DNA from: IMCC45349 sp047219225 | GTDB lineage: Bacteria; Bacteroidota; Bacteroidia; Flavobacteriales; Flavobacteriaceae | Assembly: GCF_047219225.1 (NCBI RefSeq) | Contig: NZ_CP178208.1 | Coordinates: forward strand, 2,914,001-2,978,000 | DNA: 64,000 nt | Reading direction: 5' to 3' | Shown here: in pieces, positions 1 through 8,010 of the stretch | Layout of the letters: each line of letters begins with the position of its first letter | How positions within the stretch are numbered: position 1 is the first letter of the stretch | The notes under the pieces: generated by a model | The model's input: the letters and a program-made list of their open reading frames with translations, nothing else | Database searches by the model: none | What the model was told of the DNA's origin: nothing | Made by a program: the position numbers and the translations under genes

Positions 1-225
1 TATTTCTGAAGCTGTTATTGTTTGGTTTAAAAACGGAACAGTAGTTTCATCATCATTAATACCGTAGGCATTTAATTCTGTTACGTTTTTTGTTTCATCA
101 GGATCAGAGATATCATAAAATTCTAAAAACAATCTTGGAGTGGTAGGAGTTGCTTCAGAGCAGATATCATCTTTTTCGCAAGCAAAAAATGCTAATAGAC
201 AACTTAGTAAAAAAATCTTTTTCAT
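1..225 (-). CDS. DUF6452-like lipoprotein, C-terminus cut by window edge
   Basis: The first 75 codons of a leftward gene are visible; the rest lies outside the window. The product starts MKKIFLLSCLLAFFACEKDD, a short signal peptide ending in a lipobox (FFAC), so it should be a lipidated envelope protein. The following segment (TPRLFLEFYD, then a stretch rich in Asp and Asn) resembles the DUF6452 lipoproteins that commonly sit next to rlmD in Flavobacteriaceae; that family call is from memory of the family, not a search. Its ATG lies one base after the rlmD stop codon, so the two genes are almost certainly cotranscribed and translationally coupled. No function is known for the family. Confidence 0.7.
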   Translation of the reverse strand, partial: MKKIFLLSCLLAFFACEKDDICSEATPTTPRLFLEFYDISDPDETKNVTELNAYGINDDETTVPFLNQTITASEI

Positions 226-226
226 A

Positions 227-1678
227 TTATTTCTCAAATAAAACAACTGTTTCAATATGTGCAGTATGTGGGAATTGATCCACAAGGCTTATTTTTTTTA
301 GTTTAAAACCTGCATTCATAATTGTTTCAGTATCTCTAGCTTGTGTTGCTGGGTTACAAGATACATAAACCATTCTTTCAGCGTTTAGATTTATGATTTT
401 TTTTAGGGTTTTTGGTGCAATTCCAGAACGTGCTGGATCCAAAATTATTGTACGTATTTTGTTTTTGTATTGAGGGTGTGTGAATAAAAACTTACCAACA
501 TCAGCTGCATAAAAATCAACACCTTCAATATTATTACGTAGTGCATTTTTCTTAGCATCTTCAATAGCTGAAGCTACAATATCTACACCAACAATTTTTG
601 CATTTGAAGATTTAGAAGCAATAATTTGTCCTATGGTTCCTGTACCACAAAATAGATCTAAAACTATAGAGTTGTCTACAGCTTCTTTATTTTCTAATGC
701 ATAATCAACAACTTTTGAGTATAATTTTTCTGCCGATTTTGGGTTGGTTTGAAAGAAGCTTTTCATACTAATTTCAAAATTCAACCCTAATAGCTCTTCA
801 ACAATTTTGTCTTTTCCGTAAATTAATTCAATGCTGCCATTTGTAGCAATGGTTCTATCACCTTGTTCATCGTTAATAGTATGTAAAAAACCAGCGACTC
901 TATTTCCGAATAGAGATACTAGATATTCTGCAAACTTGTTTAAATTAAAATTATCTAAACCATGAGAAGTAGTTACTAAATTAAATAATAGCTCATTAGT
1001 TTTAAATGATTTTCTGATGACTAGATATCTAAAAAAACCTTCACGTTTAGGAGCATGCCATGGAGGTAACCCTGTTTTTTCACAATAATTCCTGATTTCT
1101 CTTAACTGGCTTTCTAGTTCTTCATCAAAAATACCACTATCATTATCTAGGTTTTCTCCAATCCACCAAGTACCACGACGTTTAAAGCCAAGTGTAAATT
1201 CGTCTACATCAGTTTTATTTTCTCTGTCATAACCAATAGCAGAGAAGCTATATTCCATTTTATTACGATAATGAAATAGGTTAGGAGAGGTCACAAATTC
1301 ATCAAAGTAGTCTTCAATATTTGGGACTTTACCAATTTTTTTAAACAAGTCCATAGTACTAGTGTACTTATAGTTGTGTTGTTTGTCTATTGGTAGTTGA
1401 ATGTAAGGTGCTCCAGGAATTTCCTGATATTTAAGTGCTACTTCGTCTTCCGACATTTCTAAAATGTCAATAAGTTTACATTCAGCATAACTTTTTTTAG
1501 ACTTTACAACACGTGCACTTACTTTTTGTCCAGGGAGTGTATTAGGTACAAATAATACAAAGCTTCCTTCGTCATTGTGTATTCTTGCAATCCCTTTTCC
1601 TCCAAAGGCATAATCTTCGATTTTCAATTCTAAGATTTCTCCTCTTTTTACAAATCTATTTCTCTCTCTTCTTGGCAT
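227..1678 (-). CDS. rlmD: 23S rRNA (uracil-1939-C5)-methyltransferase RlmD
   Basis: SAM-dependent RNA methyltransferase of the RumA/TrmA class, expected to make m5U at position 1939 of 23S rRNA. An N-terminal TRAM-type RNA-binding domain (about residues 10-75) precedes the methyltransferase fold. The SAM motif VLDLFCGTGTIG and the catalytic-cysteine motif YVSCNPATQARD are both present, and the length (483 residues) fits the family. The four cysteines that hold the 4Fe-4S cluster in E. coli RlmD are not visible: the matching stretch after the TRAM domain reads IPGAPYIQLPID. It may therefore be a cluster-free paralogue, and the exact target uridine (1939, 747 or both) is uncertain. The ATG at 1678 lies only five bases from a perfect TAnnTTTG promoter box. 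Confidence 0.88.
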   Translation of the reverse strand: MPRRERNRFVKRGEILELKIEDYAFGGKGIARIHNDEGSFVLFVPNTLPGQKVSARVVKSKKSYAECKLIDILEMSEDEVALKYQEIPGAPYIQLPIDKQHNYKYTSTMDLFKKIGKVPNIEDYFDEFVTSPNLFHYRNKMEYSFSAIGYDRENKTDVDEFTLGFKRRGTWWIGENLDNDSGIFDEELESQLREIRNYCEKTGLPPWHAPKREGFFRYLVIRKSFKTNELLFNLVTTSHGLDNFNLNKFAEYLVSLFGNRVAGFLHTINDEQGDRTIATNGSIELIYGKDKIVEELLGLNFEISMKSFFQTNPKSAEKLYSKVVDYALENKEAVDNSIVLDLFCGTGTIGQIIASKSSNAKIVGVDIVASAIEDAKKNALRNNIEGVDFYAADVGKFLFTHPQYKNKIRTIILDPARSGIAPKTLKKIINLNAERMVYVSCNPATQARDTETIMNAGFKLKKISLVDQFPHTAHIETVVLFEK

Positions 1679-1682
1679 GCTG

Positions 1683-1690
1683 CAAAAATA
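1683..1690 (-). promoter_or_regulatory. Promoter -7 box for rlmD
   Basis: On the minus strand this reads TATTTTTG, a perfect match to the Bacteroidota -7 consensus TAnnTTTG. It ends four bases before the rlmD ATG, so transcription would begin at or next to the start codon. No clear -33 TTTG was found at the usual distance. Confidence 0.5.
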
Positions 1691-1795
1691 ATAATAGCAA
1701 TAAATAATGCTGTGCTAATTTGAATTATCTTTTATAAGTTTTCTGTTTTTTTCTCTTAAAAATGAACCTTTTTTATTTTTTGTTGTCTTCTTAGT

Positions 1796-2278
1796 ATGAA
1801 AGTAATAAATATTCACAGGAGAATTATTAATCAATCAAAATCAAATGTAGGAGCTGTTTTTAATACTTTGGCTACTCATAATGATGCTATTTGGCCTATT
1901 GAAAAGTGGCCAGCAATTAAATTTAAAGAAGGTGTAAAAGTAGGTTCAAAAGGTGGACATGGCCCTATTAGGTATGCTATAAAAGATTATAAAAAGGGAG
2001 AGCTAATTAGGTTTAGTTTTTTTAAGCCATTAGGTTTTAATGGTATACATGAGTTATATTTAAATGAAATTTCAAACGAAGAAACAGAGATTGTTCATCG
2101 TATAAAAATGTCTACATCTTTTTGGGCTTCCTTACAATGGATAATTGCTATACGTTGGCTACATGATGCTTTGATTGAAGATGCTTTTGATAAGTTGGAA
2201 AATCATTTTTCTGTTGAAAAAAAGAGTACTAAGCATAGTTTTTGGGTGGTGATTTTAAGAAGCAAATATGAAAAATAA
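1796..2278 (+). CDS. SRPBCC-family protein (START-like fold)
   Basis: A 160-residue soluble protein without signal peptide. The pattern fits the SRPBCC/polyketide-cyclase superfamily of ligand-binding helix-grip proteins: an N-terminal beta strand followed by a helix (VINIHRRIINQSKSNVGAVF), a run of alternating strands in the middle, and a long C-terminal helix (WLHDALIEDAFDKLENHF). Ligand and role cannot be read from sequence. It lies 15 bases upstream of an ECF sigma gene on the same strand, so the two may be cotranscribed. The start ATG at 1796 is the only reasonable one. Confidence 0.6.
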   Translation: MKVINIHRRIINQSKSNVGAVFNTLATHNDAIWPIEKWPAIKFKEGVKVGSKGGHGPIRYAIKDYKKGELIRFSFFKPLGFNGIHELYLNEISNEETEIVHRIKMSTSFWASLQWIIAIRWLHDALIEDAFDKLENHFSVEKKSTKHSFWVVILRSKYEK

Positions 2279-2293
2279 GTAAGATACTAGTTT

Positions 2294-2863
2294 TTGAAGA
2301 CCAAGAAATCTAAAGATATAGATCTAGTTAAAGCCTTTCAATCTGGCGATAAATTTGCTTTAACAAAATTAATAGAGCGATGGCATGTTACATTTTGTAA
2401 AAAGGCTTATTGGATTGTTAAAGATGCTGAACTATCAAAAGATATAGCACAAGATAGTTGGCAAGTAATTATGACAAAAATTAGTGAGTTAAATGATGTT
2501 TCAAGTTTTGGTAGTTGGTCTTTAAGAATAGTTTATAATAAATCACTAGACGCTTTAAAGAATAAGGCTAGAGAACGAAAACAAAAAGAAGATCTATTTT
2601 ATGAACAGGTAAAAGCAATAGATGATCAAAATGATGATAAATTACTAAAAGCAAAGTTATTAAAGGCAATTAAAGAACTTTCTGTACAACAGCAAGTAGT
2701 TGTTAAGCTGTTTTATACAGAATCTTATTCGCTTAATGAAATAAGCGAAATATTGAATATATCTGTTGGAACAGCTAAATCAAGACTGTTTCACGCAAGA
2801 GAAAAATTAAAATTAATTATTAAAAAGAAGAATTATGAAAACGAACATGGAAGATATAGATAA
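2294..2863 (+). CDS. ECF-type RNA polymerase sigma factor
   Basis: A 189-residue sigma-70 family factor of ECF architecture. Region 2 is visible around RWHVTFCKKAYWIVKDAELS and the IAQDSW segment (core-polymerase binding and -10 recognition). Region 4 is visible as the helix-turn-helix YSLNEISEILNISVGTAKSR (-35 recognition). The reading frame opens with TTG (M-K-T-K-K), as no ATG lies near the required N-terminus. Its 3' end overlaps the next gene by 29 bases in another frame, which indicates translational coupling with the small membrane protein that follows. That neighbour is the obvious candidate regulator, although it does not look like a classical zinc anti-sigma factor. Confidence 0.85.
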   Translation: MKTKKSKDIDLVKAFQSGDKFALTKLIERWHVTFCKKAYWIVKDAELSKDIAQDSWQVIMTKISELNDVSSFGSWSLRIVYNKSLDALKNKARERKQKEDLFYEQVKAIDDQNDDKLLKAKLLKAIKELSVQQQVVVKLFYTESYSLNEISEILNISVGTAKSRLFHAREKLKLIIKKKNYENEHGRYR

Positions 2864-3218
2864 GCTAATTAAAGAGACATTATCTCAAGAAGAGGCTAAA
2901 TTTTATGATGATTTAGAGGAACAAGGAGTTGTAGGAATGTTAATTGGCATGTTTAGAGGTAAGAATAAATGGATAATTATATTAATGAACTTTATGACAT
3001 TAGTATTTTTTGGTTGTTTTCTATATTGTATTATACAATTCTTTAGAGTAGAAGAAACTAATGAATTAATTAAATGGGGAGTTGGAAGTTTAGCTTTTTT
3101 ACTTGGAGTAAGTATGTTAAAAGTATTTGCTTGGATGCAAATGGATAAAAATGCATTAATAAGAGAAATTAAGCGTTTAGAGTTGCAAATTTCATCCTTA
3201 TCTGGAAAAATATCATAA
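2835..3218 (+). CDS. DUF6768-like small membrane protein, partner of the ECF sigma factor
   Basis: A 127-residue protein with a charged N-terminus (about residues 1-45), two hydrophobic segments (WIIILMNFMTLVFFGCFLYC and, after a short loop, WGVGSLAFLLGVSMLKVFAW) and a short C-terminal amphipathic, coiled-coil-like tail (IREIKRLELQISSLSGKI). The order and the overlap with the sigma gene match the DUF6768 proteins found after ECF sigma genes in flavobacteria. By position it may hold the sigma factor at the inner membrane; this is inference, since no HxxxCxxC anti-sigma motif is present. Confidence 0.7.
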   Translation: MKTNMEDIDKLIKETLSQEEAKFYDDLEEQGVVGMLIGMFRGKNKWIIILMNFMTLVFFGCFLYCIIQFFRVEETNELIKWGVGSLAFLLGVSMLKVFAWMQMDKNALIREIKRLELQISSLSGKIS

Positions 3219-3432
3219 TTAGATTTTAAGAAGCAGTTAAGTTTTATTAATTTGCGAGCTATTAGGGATGATTTCTCTCCCACGCTGAATTTTCGAGTCT
3301 TTTCGAAAGGATAAAGGTACAGTAGGAATGGTTATTTTACTCGCTTAGCGAGATTTAATTATTAATGTTTGTATCAATTGATATTAAACGATGTCTTACT
3401 AAAAAGGCATAAACCTTTAAATTATTTTTAAA
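3219..3432. promoter_or_regulatory. Leader/regulatory region upstream of ornithine aminotransferase
   Basis: A 214-base gap with several short symmetries. A 13-bp inverted repeat CTCGCTtAGCGAG lies at 3340-3352. A TTTTCGA direct repeat lies near 3294-3310. The motif TGTCTTACTAAA at 3392-3403 equals the left arm of a palindrome upstream of the M48 peptidase gene at about 23.03 kb. No perfect TAnnTTTG box was seen, so the promoter is not placed. Confidence 0.35.
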
Positions 3433-4677
3433 ATGGCTGTTTTAGACCACATTTCATCGCAAGAAGCGATGGCATTAGAAAACAAATATGGCGCTCAAAA
3501 TTATCATCCGCTTCCAGTAGTGTTGAGTAAAGGAGAAGGCGTACATGTTTGGGACGTAGAAGGTAAGCAATACTATGATTTTTTATCTGCTTACTCATCA
3601 GTAAACCAAGGGCATTGTCACCCAAAGATTGTTGGAGCAATGAACAAACAAGCACAAACTTTAACTTTAACATCTCGTGCGTTTTATAACGATATGTTAG
3701 GAAAGTATGAGAAGTACGTAACTGAGTATTTTGGATTTGATAAAGTATTACCAATTAATACTGGAGCTGAAGCTGTAGAAACTGCATTAAAAGTATGTAG
3801 AAAATGGGCTTACGAAGTAAAAGGTATTGATACTAATAAAGCTAAGATTATTGTTTGCGAAAACAATTTCCATGGACGTACAACTACAATCATATCATTT
3901 TCAAATGATCCTGTAGCACGTAAAAACTTTGGACCTTATACAGATGGATTTATAAAAATTGAATACGATAACTTACAAGCTTTAGAAGATGCTTTAGAGA
4001 GTTCGTCTGATATTGCTGGGTTTTTAGTAGAGCCAATTCAAGGTGAAGCTGGTGTTTATGTGCCAAGTGAAGGGTATTTAGCAAAAGCAAAGGCGTTATG
4101 CGAAAAGTATAATGTATTATTTATTGCTGATGAAGTACAAACAGGAATTGCTAGAACAGGATGTATGTTAGCAGTTGATCACGAAAATGTAAAACCAGAT
4201 ATTTTAGTGTTAGGTAAAGCTTTAAGTGGAGGTATTTACCCAGTGTCTGCAGTATTAGCTAATAACGAAATTATGAATGTTATTAGACCTGGTAATCATG
4301 GTAGTACTTATGGAGGTAACCCAGTTGCTGCTGCTGTAGCTATTGCTGCTCTTGAAGTAATTAAAGAAGAAAAGCTTACTGAAAATGCTGAATATTTAGG
4401 TAAAATATTTAGAGCAGAAATGAACAAGTATATTGAAAAGAGCAATATTGTAAGCTTAGTTAGAGGTAAGGGATTGCTAAATGCTATTGTTATTAACGAT
4501 GATGAGGATAGTGATACTGCTTGGAATATTTGTTTAAAGCTAAGGGATAATAGTTTATTAGCTAAGCCAACTCATGGTAACATTATTCGTTTTGCTCCAC
4601 CTTTAGTAATGACAGAAGCTCAGTTATTAGATTGTGTGTCAATTATTACTAAAACATTAGAAGAATTTGAAGCTTAA
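3433..4677 (+). CDS. rocD: Ornithine--oxo-acid transaminase
   Basis: PLP-dependent class III aminotransferase of 414 residues, converting L-ornithine and 2-oxoglutarate to glutamate-5-semialdehyde and glutamate (arginine/ornithine catabolism, link to proline). Visible signatures are the substrate-site segment [15 protein letters not shown], the glycine/alanine turn [12 protein letters not shown], the PLP-ring aspartate in [14 protein letters not shown], and the Schiff-base lysine in [17 protein letters not shown]. Length and motif spacing are typical of OAT rather than acetylornithine aminotransferase. It is a single-gene unit followed by a strong terminator. Confidence 0.93.
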   Translation: MAVLDHISSQEAMALENKYGAQNYHPLPVVLSKGEGVHVWDVEGKQYYDFLSAYSSVNQGHCHPKIVGAMNKQAQTLTLTSRAFYNDMLGKYEKYVTEYFGFDKVLPINTGAEAVETALKVCRKWAYEVKGIDTNKAKIIVCENNFHGRTTTIISFSNDPVARKNFGPYTDGFIKIEYDNLQALEDALESSSDIAGFLVEPIQGEAGVYVPSEGYLAKAKALCEKYNVLFIADEVQTGIARTGCMLAVDHENVKPDILVLGKALSGGIYPVSAVLANNEIMNVIRPGNHGSTYGGNPVAAAVAIAALEVIKEEKLTENAEYLGKIFRAEMNKYIEKSNIVSLVRGKGLLNAIVINDDEDSDTAWNICLKLRDNSLLAKPTHGNIIRFAPPLVMTEAQLLDCVSIITKTLEEFEA

Positions 4678-4696
4678 ATAAAAATAAGCTATAAAT

Positions 4697-4729
4697 AAAA
4701 AGGCGACCAATATTGGTCGCCTTTTTTTA
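4697..4729 (+). terminator. Intrinsic terminator after rocD
   Basis: An 11-bp-arm perfect palindrome (AGGCGACCAAT and its complement, 4701-4722) is flanked by A's on the left and seven T's on the right. It probably also serves the convergent leftward gene at 4748. Confidence 0.92.
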
Positions 4730-4747
4730 TGATGCAAACTCTATTAA

Positions 4748-5080
4748 TTATAGACCTTGAAGTTCTCTTAGTTTTTCTTGCATTAATTCTGGATCTTGTA
4801 AAGCTTCCATTCCAAATGCTGAAATTATCCAAATTACATAACCTATGTAAATTAGGTTTAATACAATACCAATAATTGCTAATATTTTCCCTGTTTTTAC
4901 ATTACTAAAACCTGTATATAGCTCAGGGTTTTCTGCATACACTTTTGTAGCTTTACTAGCAAGTACTACAGCTATGATACCGAATATTAATCCTATTACA
5001 CCATAACAGCAACAAGTTACTATTGAGATGATTCCAAATACAAGTATTAGAGTTGAATTAGGTAATTTTTGTTGTTCCAT
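4748..5080 (-). CDS. CCC-motif small membrane protein (DUF4190-like)
   Basis: A 110-residue protein with two predicted membrane spans: residues about 10-43, containing the CCC motif in VTCCCYGVIGLIFG, and residues about 66-92. The polar linker between them is AENPELYTGF. The three consecutive cysteines and the GxxxG-rich hairpin match flavobacterial CCC-motif/DUF4190-type membrane proteins of unknown function. It is separated by 11 bases from the DUF2752 gene upstream and is presumably cotranscribed with it; such pairs recur in this family of bacteria. Confidence 0.75.
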   Translation of the reverse strand: MEQQKLPNSTLILVFGIISIVTCCCYGVIGLIFGIIAVVLASKATKVYAENPELYTGFSNVKTGKILAIIGIVLNLIYIGYVIWIISAFGMEALQDPELMQEKLRELQGL

Positions 5081-5091
5081 AAGTTGAATTT

Positions 5092-5385
5092 TTAATTGGT
5101 TATTTTAATTATATAGCTAACTACAATTATAAGAACATTTAAGATGATTAATCCCATTTTTATCTTATAATCATGTTTAAATTTATAAAAGATATTGAAT
5201 ATTAAAAAACATACTAATAAAATAAGTGTATAAATAGCTGGATACATTTTAAATGCAGCTATAAATTCACCTTGAAAAATAAGTGATAATGAACGCTGGA
5301 TACCACATCCTAAACAGTCTAAGCCAAAAAGTTTTTTGTTTAGGCAAGGTAGCATATAATCTTCAGGAGAAGATGTTAATATCAT
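5092..5385 (-). CDS. DUF2752 family membrane protein
   Basis: A 97-residue protein with the DUF2752 signature: a cysteine-containing motif (LDCLGCGIQRSLSLIF) between hydrophobic segments, then two membrane helices (IYTLILLVCFLIFNIFY and GLIILNVLIIVVSYII). No biochemical role is established for the family. It is the first gene of a two-gene leftward unit with the CCC-motif protein, and a perfect TAnnTTTG box lies 16 bases upstream of its ATG. Confidence 0.78.
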   Translation of the reverse strand: MILTSSPEDYMLPCLNKKLFGLDCLGCGIQRSLSLIFQGEFIAAFKMYPAIYTLILLVCFLIFNIFYKFKHDYKIKMGLIILNVLIIVVSYIIKITN

Positions 5386-5401
5386 AGATAGTTGTTTCTT
5401 A

Positions 5402-5409
5402 CAAATGTA
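5402..5409 (-). promoter_or_regulatory. Promoter -7 box for the DUF2752 gene
   Basis: Reads TACATTTG on the minus strand, matching TAnnTTTG, 16 bases upstream of the DUF2752 start codon. Confidence 0.5.
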
Positions 5410-5421
5410 TAAAGTAAAATA

Positions 5422-7218
5422 TTATTTATTGTTTTTAACAATAATCTTTTTATTTATTGTTTTATTTGCTTCTAAGTTAATAGTTACAAGATAAATACCA
5501 TCACTCAAACTTCTAGTAGAAAATGTATGTTTAGTTGTTAAGGCTAAATCTGAAGTATTAAAAATTTGCTTTCCAGCCATATCAAATAAGCTAATTGTAT
5601 TTAAGTTAGCTAAATTAGGATTTTTGATAGTTAGTTCGCCAGCATTGTTATTTTGAAAAACAACTAGACTGTTAAGTGTTTCTTCAGGTATTGATAGAGT
5701 GTCTTCGTCGTTAGTGAAGGTAATTTCAAATCTATTAGTATACGTTCCAGCTTCAAGATTGATGTCGTAATTTTGAGTTCTTAAATCTACATATAAACCA
5801 GCATCAATATCATGTAAGAAAATTGATTGGTTATCATCAAAATTTTGAATATCAAAAATGCTAAAATTTACTGGTTGTTGTTCAGTAACTTTAACAACTA
5901 AAGGAATGGTTAAGCTTTGCTCAAAATTAAAAGCTTGTATTACATAAGGCTCATCATTTAAAACCCAATGCGCATCATTGTCGACACCTAAAGGACTCTT
6001 TGCTTCTAAACCATAGTCAAAGCCTTCAGTTGCAGTAGTATGAAAATTTTGTAATAATTGACGTGTATACGTATCGTTAAAAATAACATTTATCCTAAAG
6101 CGTTTATAATCTTCAGGTACAATGTTTAAACCATATTCGTTTGTAGTGTTATCGTTGGTTCTGTTACTGCTTGAGTTAGTATTACTTGTTCTAAAGAAGT
6201 AACTGTCTGAACCAGATTCTCTATAGAAATCACGATGAGCATTTTTTGTTTTTACAGTTCCTGTTGTTGCTGTTTTACCTTCAACCATGAAACCTTGGCC
6301 AATAGGAATATATCTTTTTGCAATTTTCACACCACTTTCAGGAGCAGGAAGAGATACTGGAGTACCATTAGACATGTACGCTGAAAATGTTGCTGGCACA
6401 AAAGATTCTATTTCACCAGCAGAAATAGTGTATGTAGCATAACCACCAACATAATCTTCAATATAATGTGAACTTTGACTAGCATCTTGTTCCCAAAAGT
6501 ATAAGTCACCAGTTATGGCGTTTTGGTTTTCAGAGTCCCAAATAAAATCATAAGCATCTAAAGCACTTGGATATGGATTTCCTATTAATGTTAAATCACC
6601 TTCAGATACAGTATTAGAAATAGTACCATCATTTGGTTTTCCTCTAAAGTCGTATTGTTGATTTGTAGTTCCTGTAACACCTTTCATAGTAAAACCTAAT
6701 CCAGGAGCTAAAGTTGTAGCATCGCCTAAGTAAACCCATTCACTATACTGGTTTGAATTTACAAAAGAGTAAATCCAGTAAGGCTCAATATTTATAGGAT
6801 TTCCTCCAACACCATTATAATCTGGGTTGTGATTATAAGTTACAGCATTTGAGTTTGTGACATCTGTTGGAGTGTATAATAGTGGAATACCAAATGTATT
6901 GTTGGTTGTATTGGCTGTTTTTAATCCAATAGGAGAACACCAATAGTTAAATGCATAAGAATTAACTGTACCTTCTTGATAGATACTTAATTCTCCAATA
7001 CCAGAGTTATTTGATGTTCCAGTTGTTCTTTGAACTAATTGACCTTCATTACGTAAATAAATTCTGCTATCAGTATCATTTAAATTTAAATCATCAACTA
7101 CAGTTAATACTTCGTTGTTAACATAAACATAATTGTTACCTTTGACTGTTAGTTGTGCAAAAGAGTAATTAATGCCTAAAACAAAAATGATGGCTATTTT
7201 TAATTTATTAAAATTCAA
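5422..7218 (-). CDS. Secreted protein with T9SS type A sorting domain
   Basis: A 598-residue exported protein. It has an N-terminal signal peptide (MNFNKLKIAIIFVLG...SFAQ) and a long Asn/Thr-rich beta-structured body with no enzyme motif that I recognise. It ends in a type A C-terminal sorting domain (about residues 520-598: NPNLANLNTISLFDMAGKQI, then LSDGIYLVTINLE and a basic tail). The protein should cross the outer membrane through the type IX system and be anchored at the surface. The body resembles large flavobacterial cell-surface proteins annotated only by their sorting domain. It is monocistronic as far as can be seen. Confidence 0.85.
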   Translation of the reverse strand: MNFNKLKIAIIFVLGINYSFAQLTVKGNNYVYVNNEVLTVVDDLNLNDTDSRIYLRNEGQLVQRTTGTSNNSGIGELSIYQEGTVNSYAFNYWCSPIGLKTANTTNNTFGIPLLYTPTDVTNSNAVTYNHNPDYNGVGGNPINIEPYWIYSFVNSNQYSEWVYLGDATTLAPGLGFTMKGVTGTTNQQYDFRGKPNDGTISNTVSEGDLTLIGNPYPSALDAYDFIWDSENQNAITGDLYFWEQDASQSSHYIEDYVGGYATYTISAGEIESFVPATFSAYMSNGTPVSLPAPESGVKIAKRYIPIGQGFMVEGKTATTGTVKTKNAHRDFYRESGSDSYFFRTSNTNSSSNRTNDNTTNEYGLNIVPEDYKRFRINVIFNDTYTRQLLQNFHTTATEGFDYGLEAKSPLGVDNDAHWVLNDEPYVIQAFNFEQSLTIPLVVKVTEQQPVNFSIFDIQNFDDNQSIFLHDIDAGLYVDLRTQNYDINLEAGTYTNRFEITFTNDEDTLSIPEETLNSLVVFQNNNAGELTIKNPNLANLNTISLFDMAGKQIFNTSDLALTTKHTFSTRSLSDGIYLVTINLEANKTINKKIIVKNNK

Positions 7219-7261
7219 GACAGTATTAGTTTTTGGTAAAATTATATAAAATCTACTTTTA

Positions 7262-7462
7262 ATGAAAGGAATTAACTATTTTTTGATACTTATAGGAGCT
7301 GCTGTTGCTATTTATGCAGATGCTCAAGAACAGCAAAATGCTTATATATTAATTGGAGGTATTATAGTTTTAGCTTTCGGTTTATTTAGGCTATCAAGTA
7401 CTATTCCTAATAGAAAGGAAGAAGATGAAGAATTTGTTAAAACTGAAAAGGACGAAGAGTAA
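7262..7462 (+). CDS. Small single-pass or two-span membrane protein, unknown
   Basis: A 66-residue protein with hydrophobic segments INYFLILIGAAVAIYA and AYILIGGIIVLAFGLFRL separated by a short polar turn, and an acidic C-terminal tail (EEDEEFVKTEKDEE). No family recognised. Its stop codon overlaps the start codon of the Smr gene (TAATG), so the two are translationally coupled. This coupling supports it being a real gene despite its size. Confidence 0.72.
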   Translation: MKGINYFLILIGAAVAIYADAQEQQNAYILIGGIIVLAFGLFRLSSTIPNRKEEDEEFVKTEKDEE

Positions 7463-8010
7463 TGTTGCAAATAGGAGATAAGGTTGAAACTTTAGATGAT
7501 AATATTTTTGGTGTTATAAAACAGATTAAAGCTGATTTGGTCGTTGTTGAAACTGATGATGGTTTTGATTTAGAATTTAACAAAAAAGAGCTGGTTAAAA
7601 TTGGACGAAATACTGAGCTTAGTGCCAATGCTTTTAATAATGCATCTATTAATGATATTGTAGCTCAAAAAGAAGTTAAGAAAAGAAAATCTGTTAAAGT
7701 TAAACCTAAAGAGCGTTATCAACCAACAATGGAGGTTGATTTACATATTCATCAGTTAACCAATTCTACTAAAGGAATGACTAAGCATGATATGTTAAGT
7801 TTACAGTTAGATACAGCAAAACGTCAATTAAATTTTGCTATAAATAAGCGTACTCAACGCATTGTATTTATACATGGAGTAGGTGAAGGTGTATTAAAGC
7901 TTGAGCTAGAATATTTGTTTAAGCGATACGACAACTTAAAATATTACGATGCTAACTATCAAAAATATGGATTAGGAGCTACTGAGGTGTATATTTATCA
8001 AAACGTTTAA
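7462..8010 (+). CDS. Smr-domain protein (MutS2 C-terminal-like endonuclease domain)
   Basis: A 182-residue protein with two parts. An N-terminal beta-barrel-like region of about 60 residues (GDKVETLDDNIFGVIKQI...) resembles the DUF2027 module. A C-terminal Smr domain (about 90-182) follows, with the signature VDLHIHQL, the nucleic-acid-site motif IVFIHGVGEGVLK and the final YGLGATEVYI strand. Smr domains nick DNA or cleave RNA, including at stalled ribosomes; which applies here is not known. It is translationally coupled to the 66-residue membrane protein upstream and overlaps the convergent lipoprotein gene by four bases. Confidence 0.85.
   Translation: MLQIGDKVETLDDNIFGVIKQIKADLVVVETDDGFDLEFNKKELVKIGRNTELSANAFNNASINDIVAQKEVKKRKSVKVKPKERYQPTMEVDLHIHQLTNSTKGMTKHDMLSLQLDTAKRQLNFAINKRTQRIVFIHGVGEGVLKLELEYLFKRYDNLKYYDANYQKYGLGATEVYIYQNV

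Noticed and set aside
2903..3283. Leftward 126-codon frame opposite the DUF6768-like gene
   Set aside because: Antisense to a gene with clear operon coupling; the product is Lys/Ile/Asn-rich with no recognisable domain.
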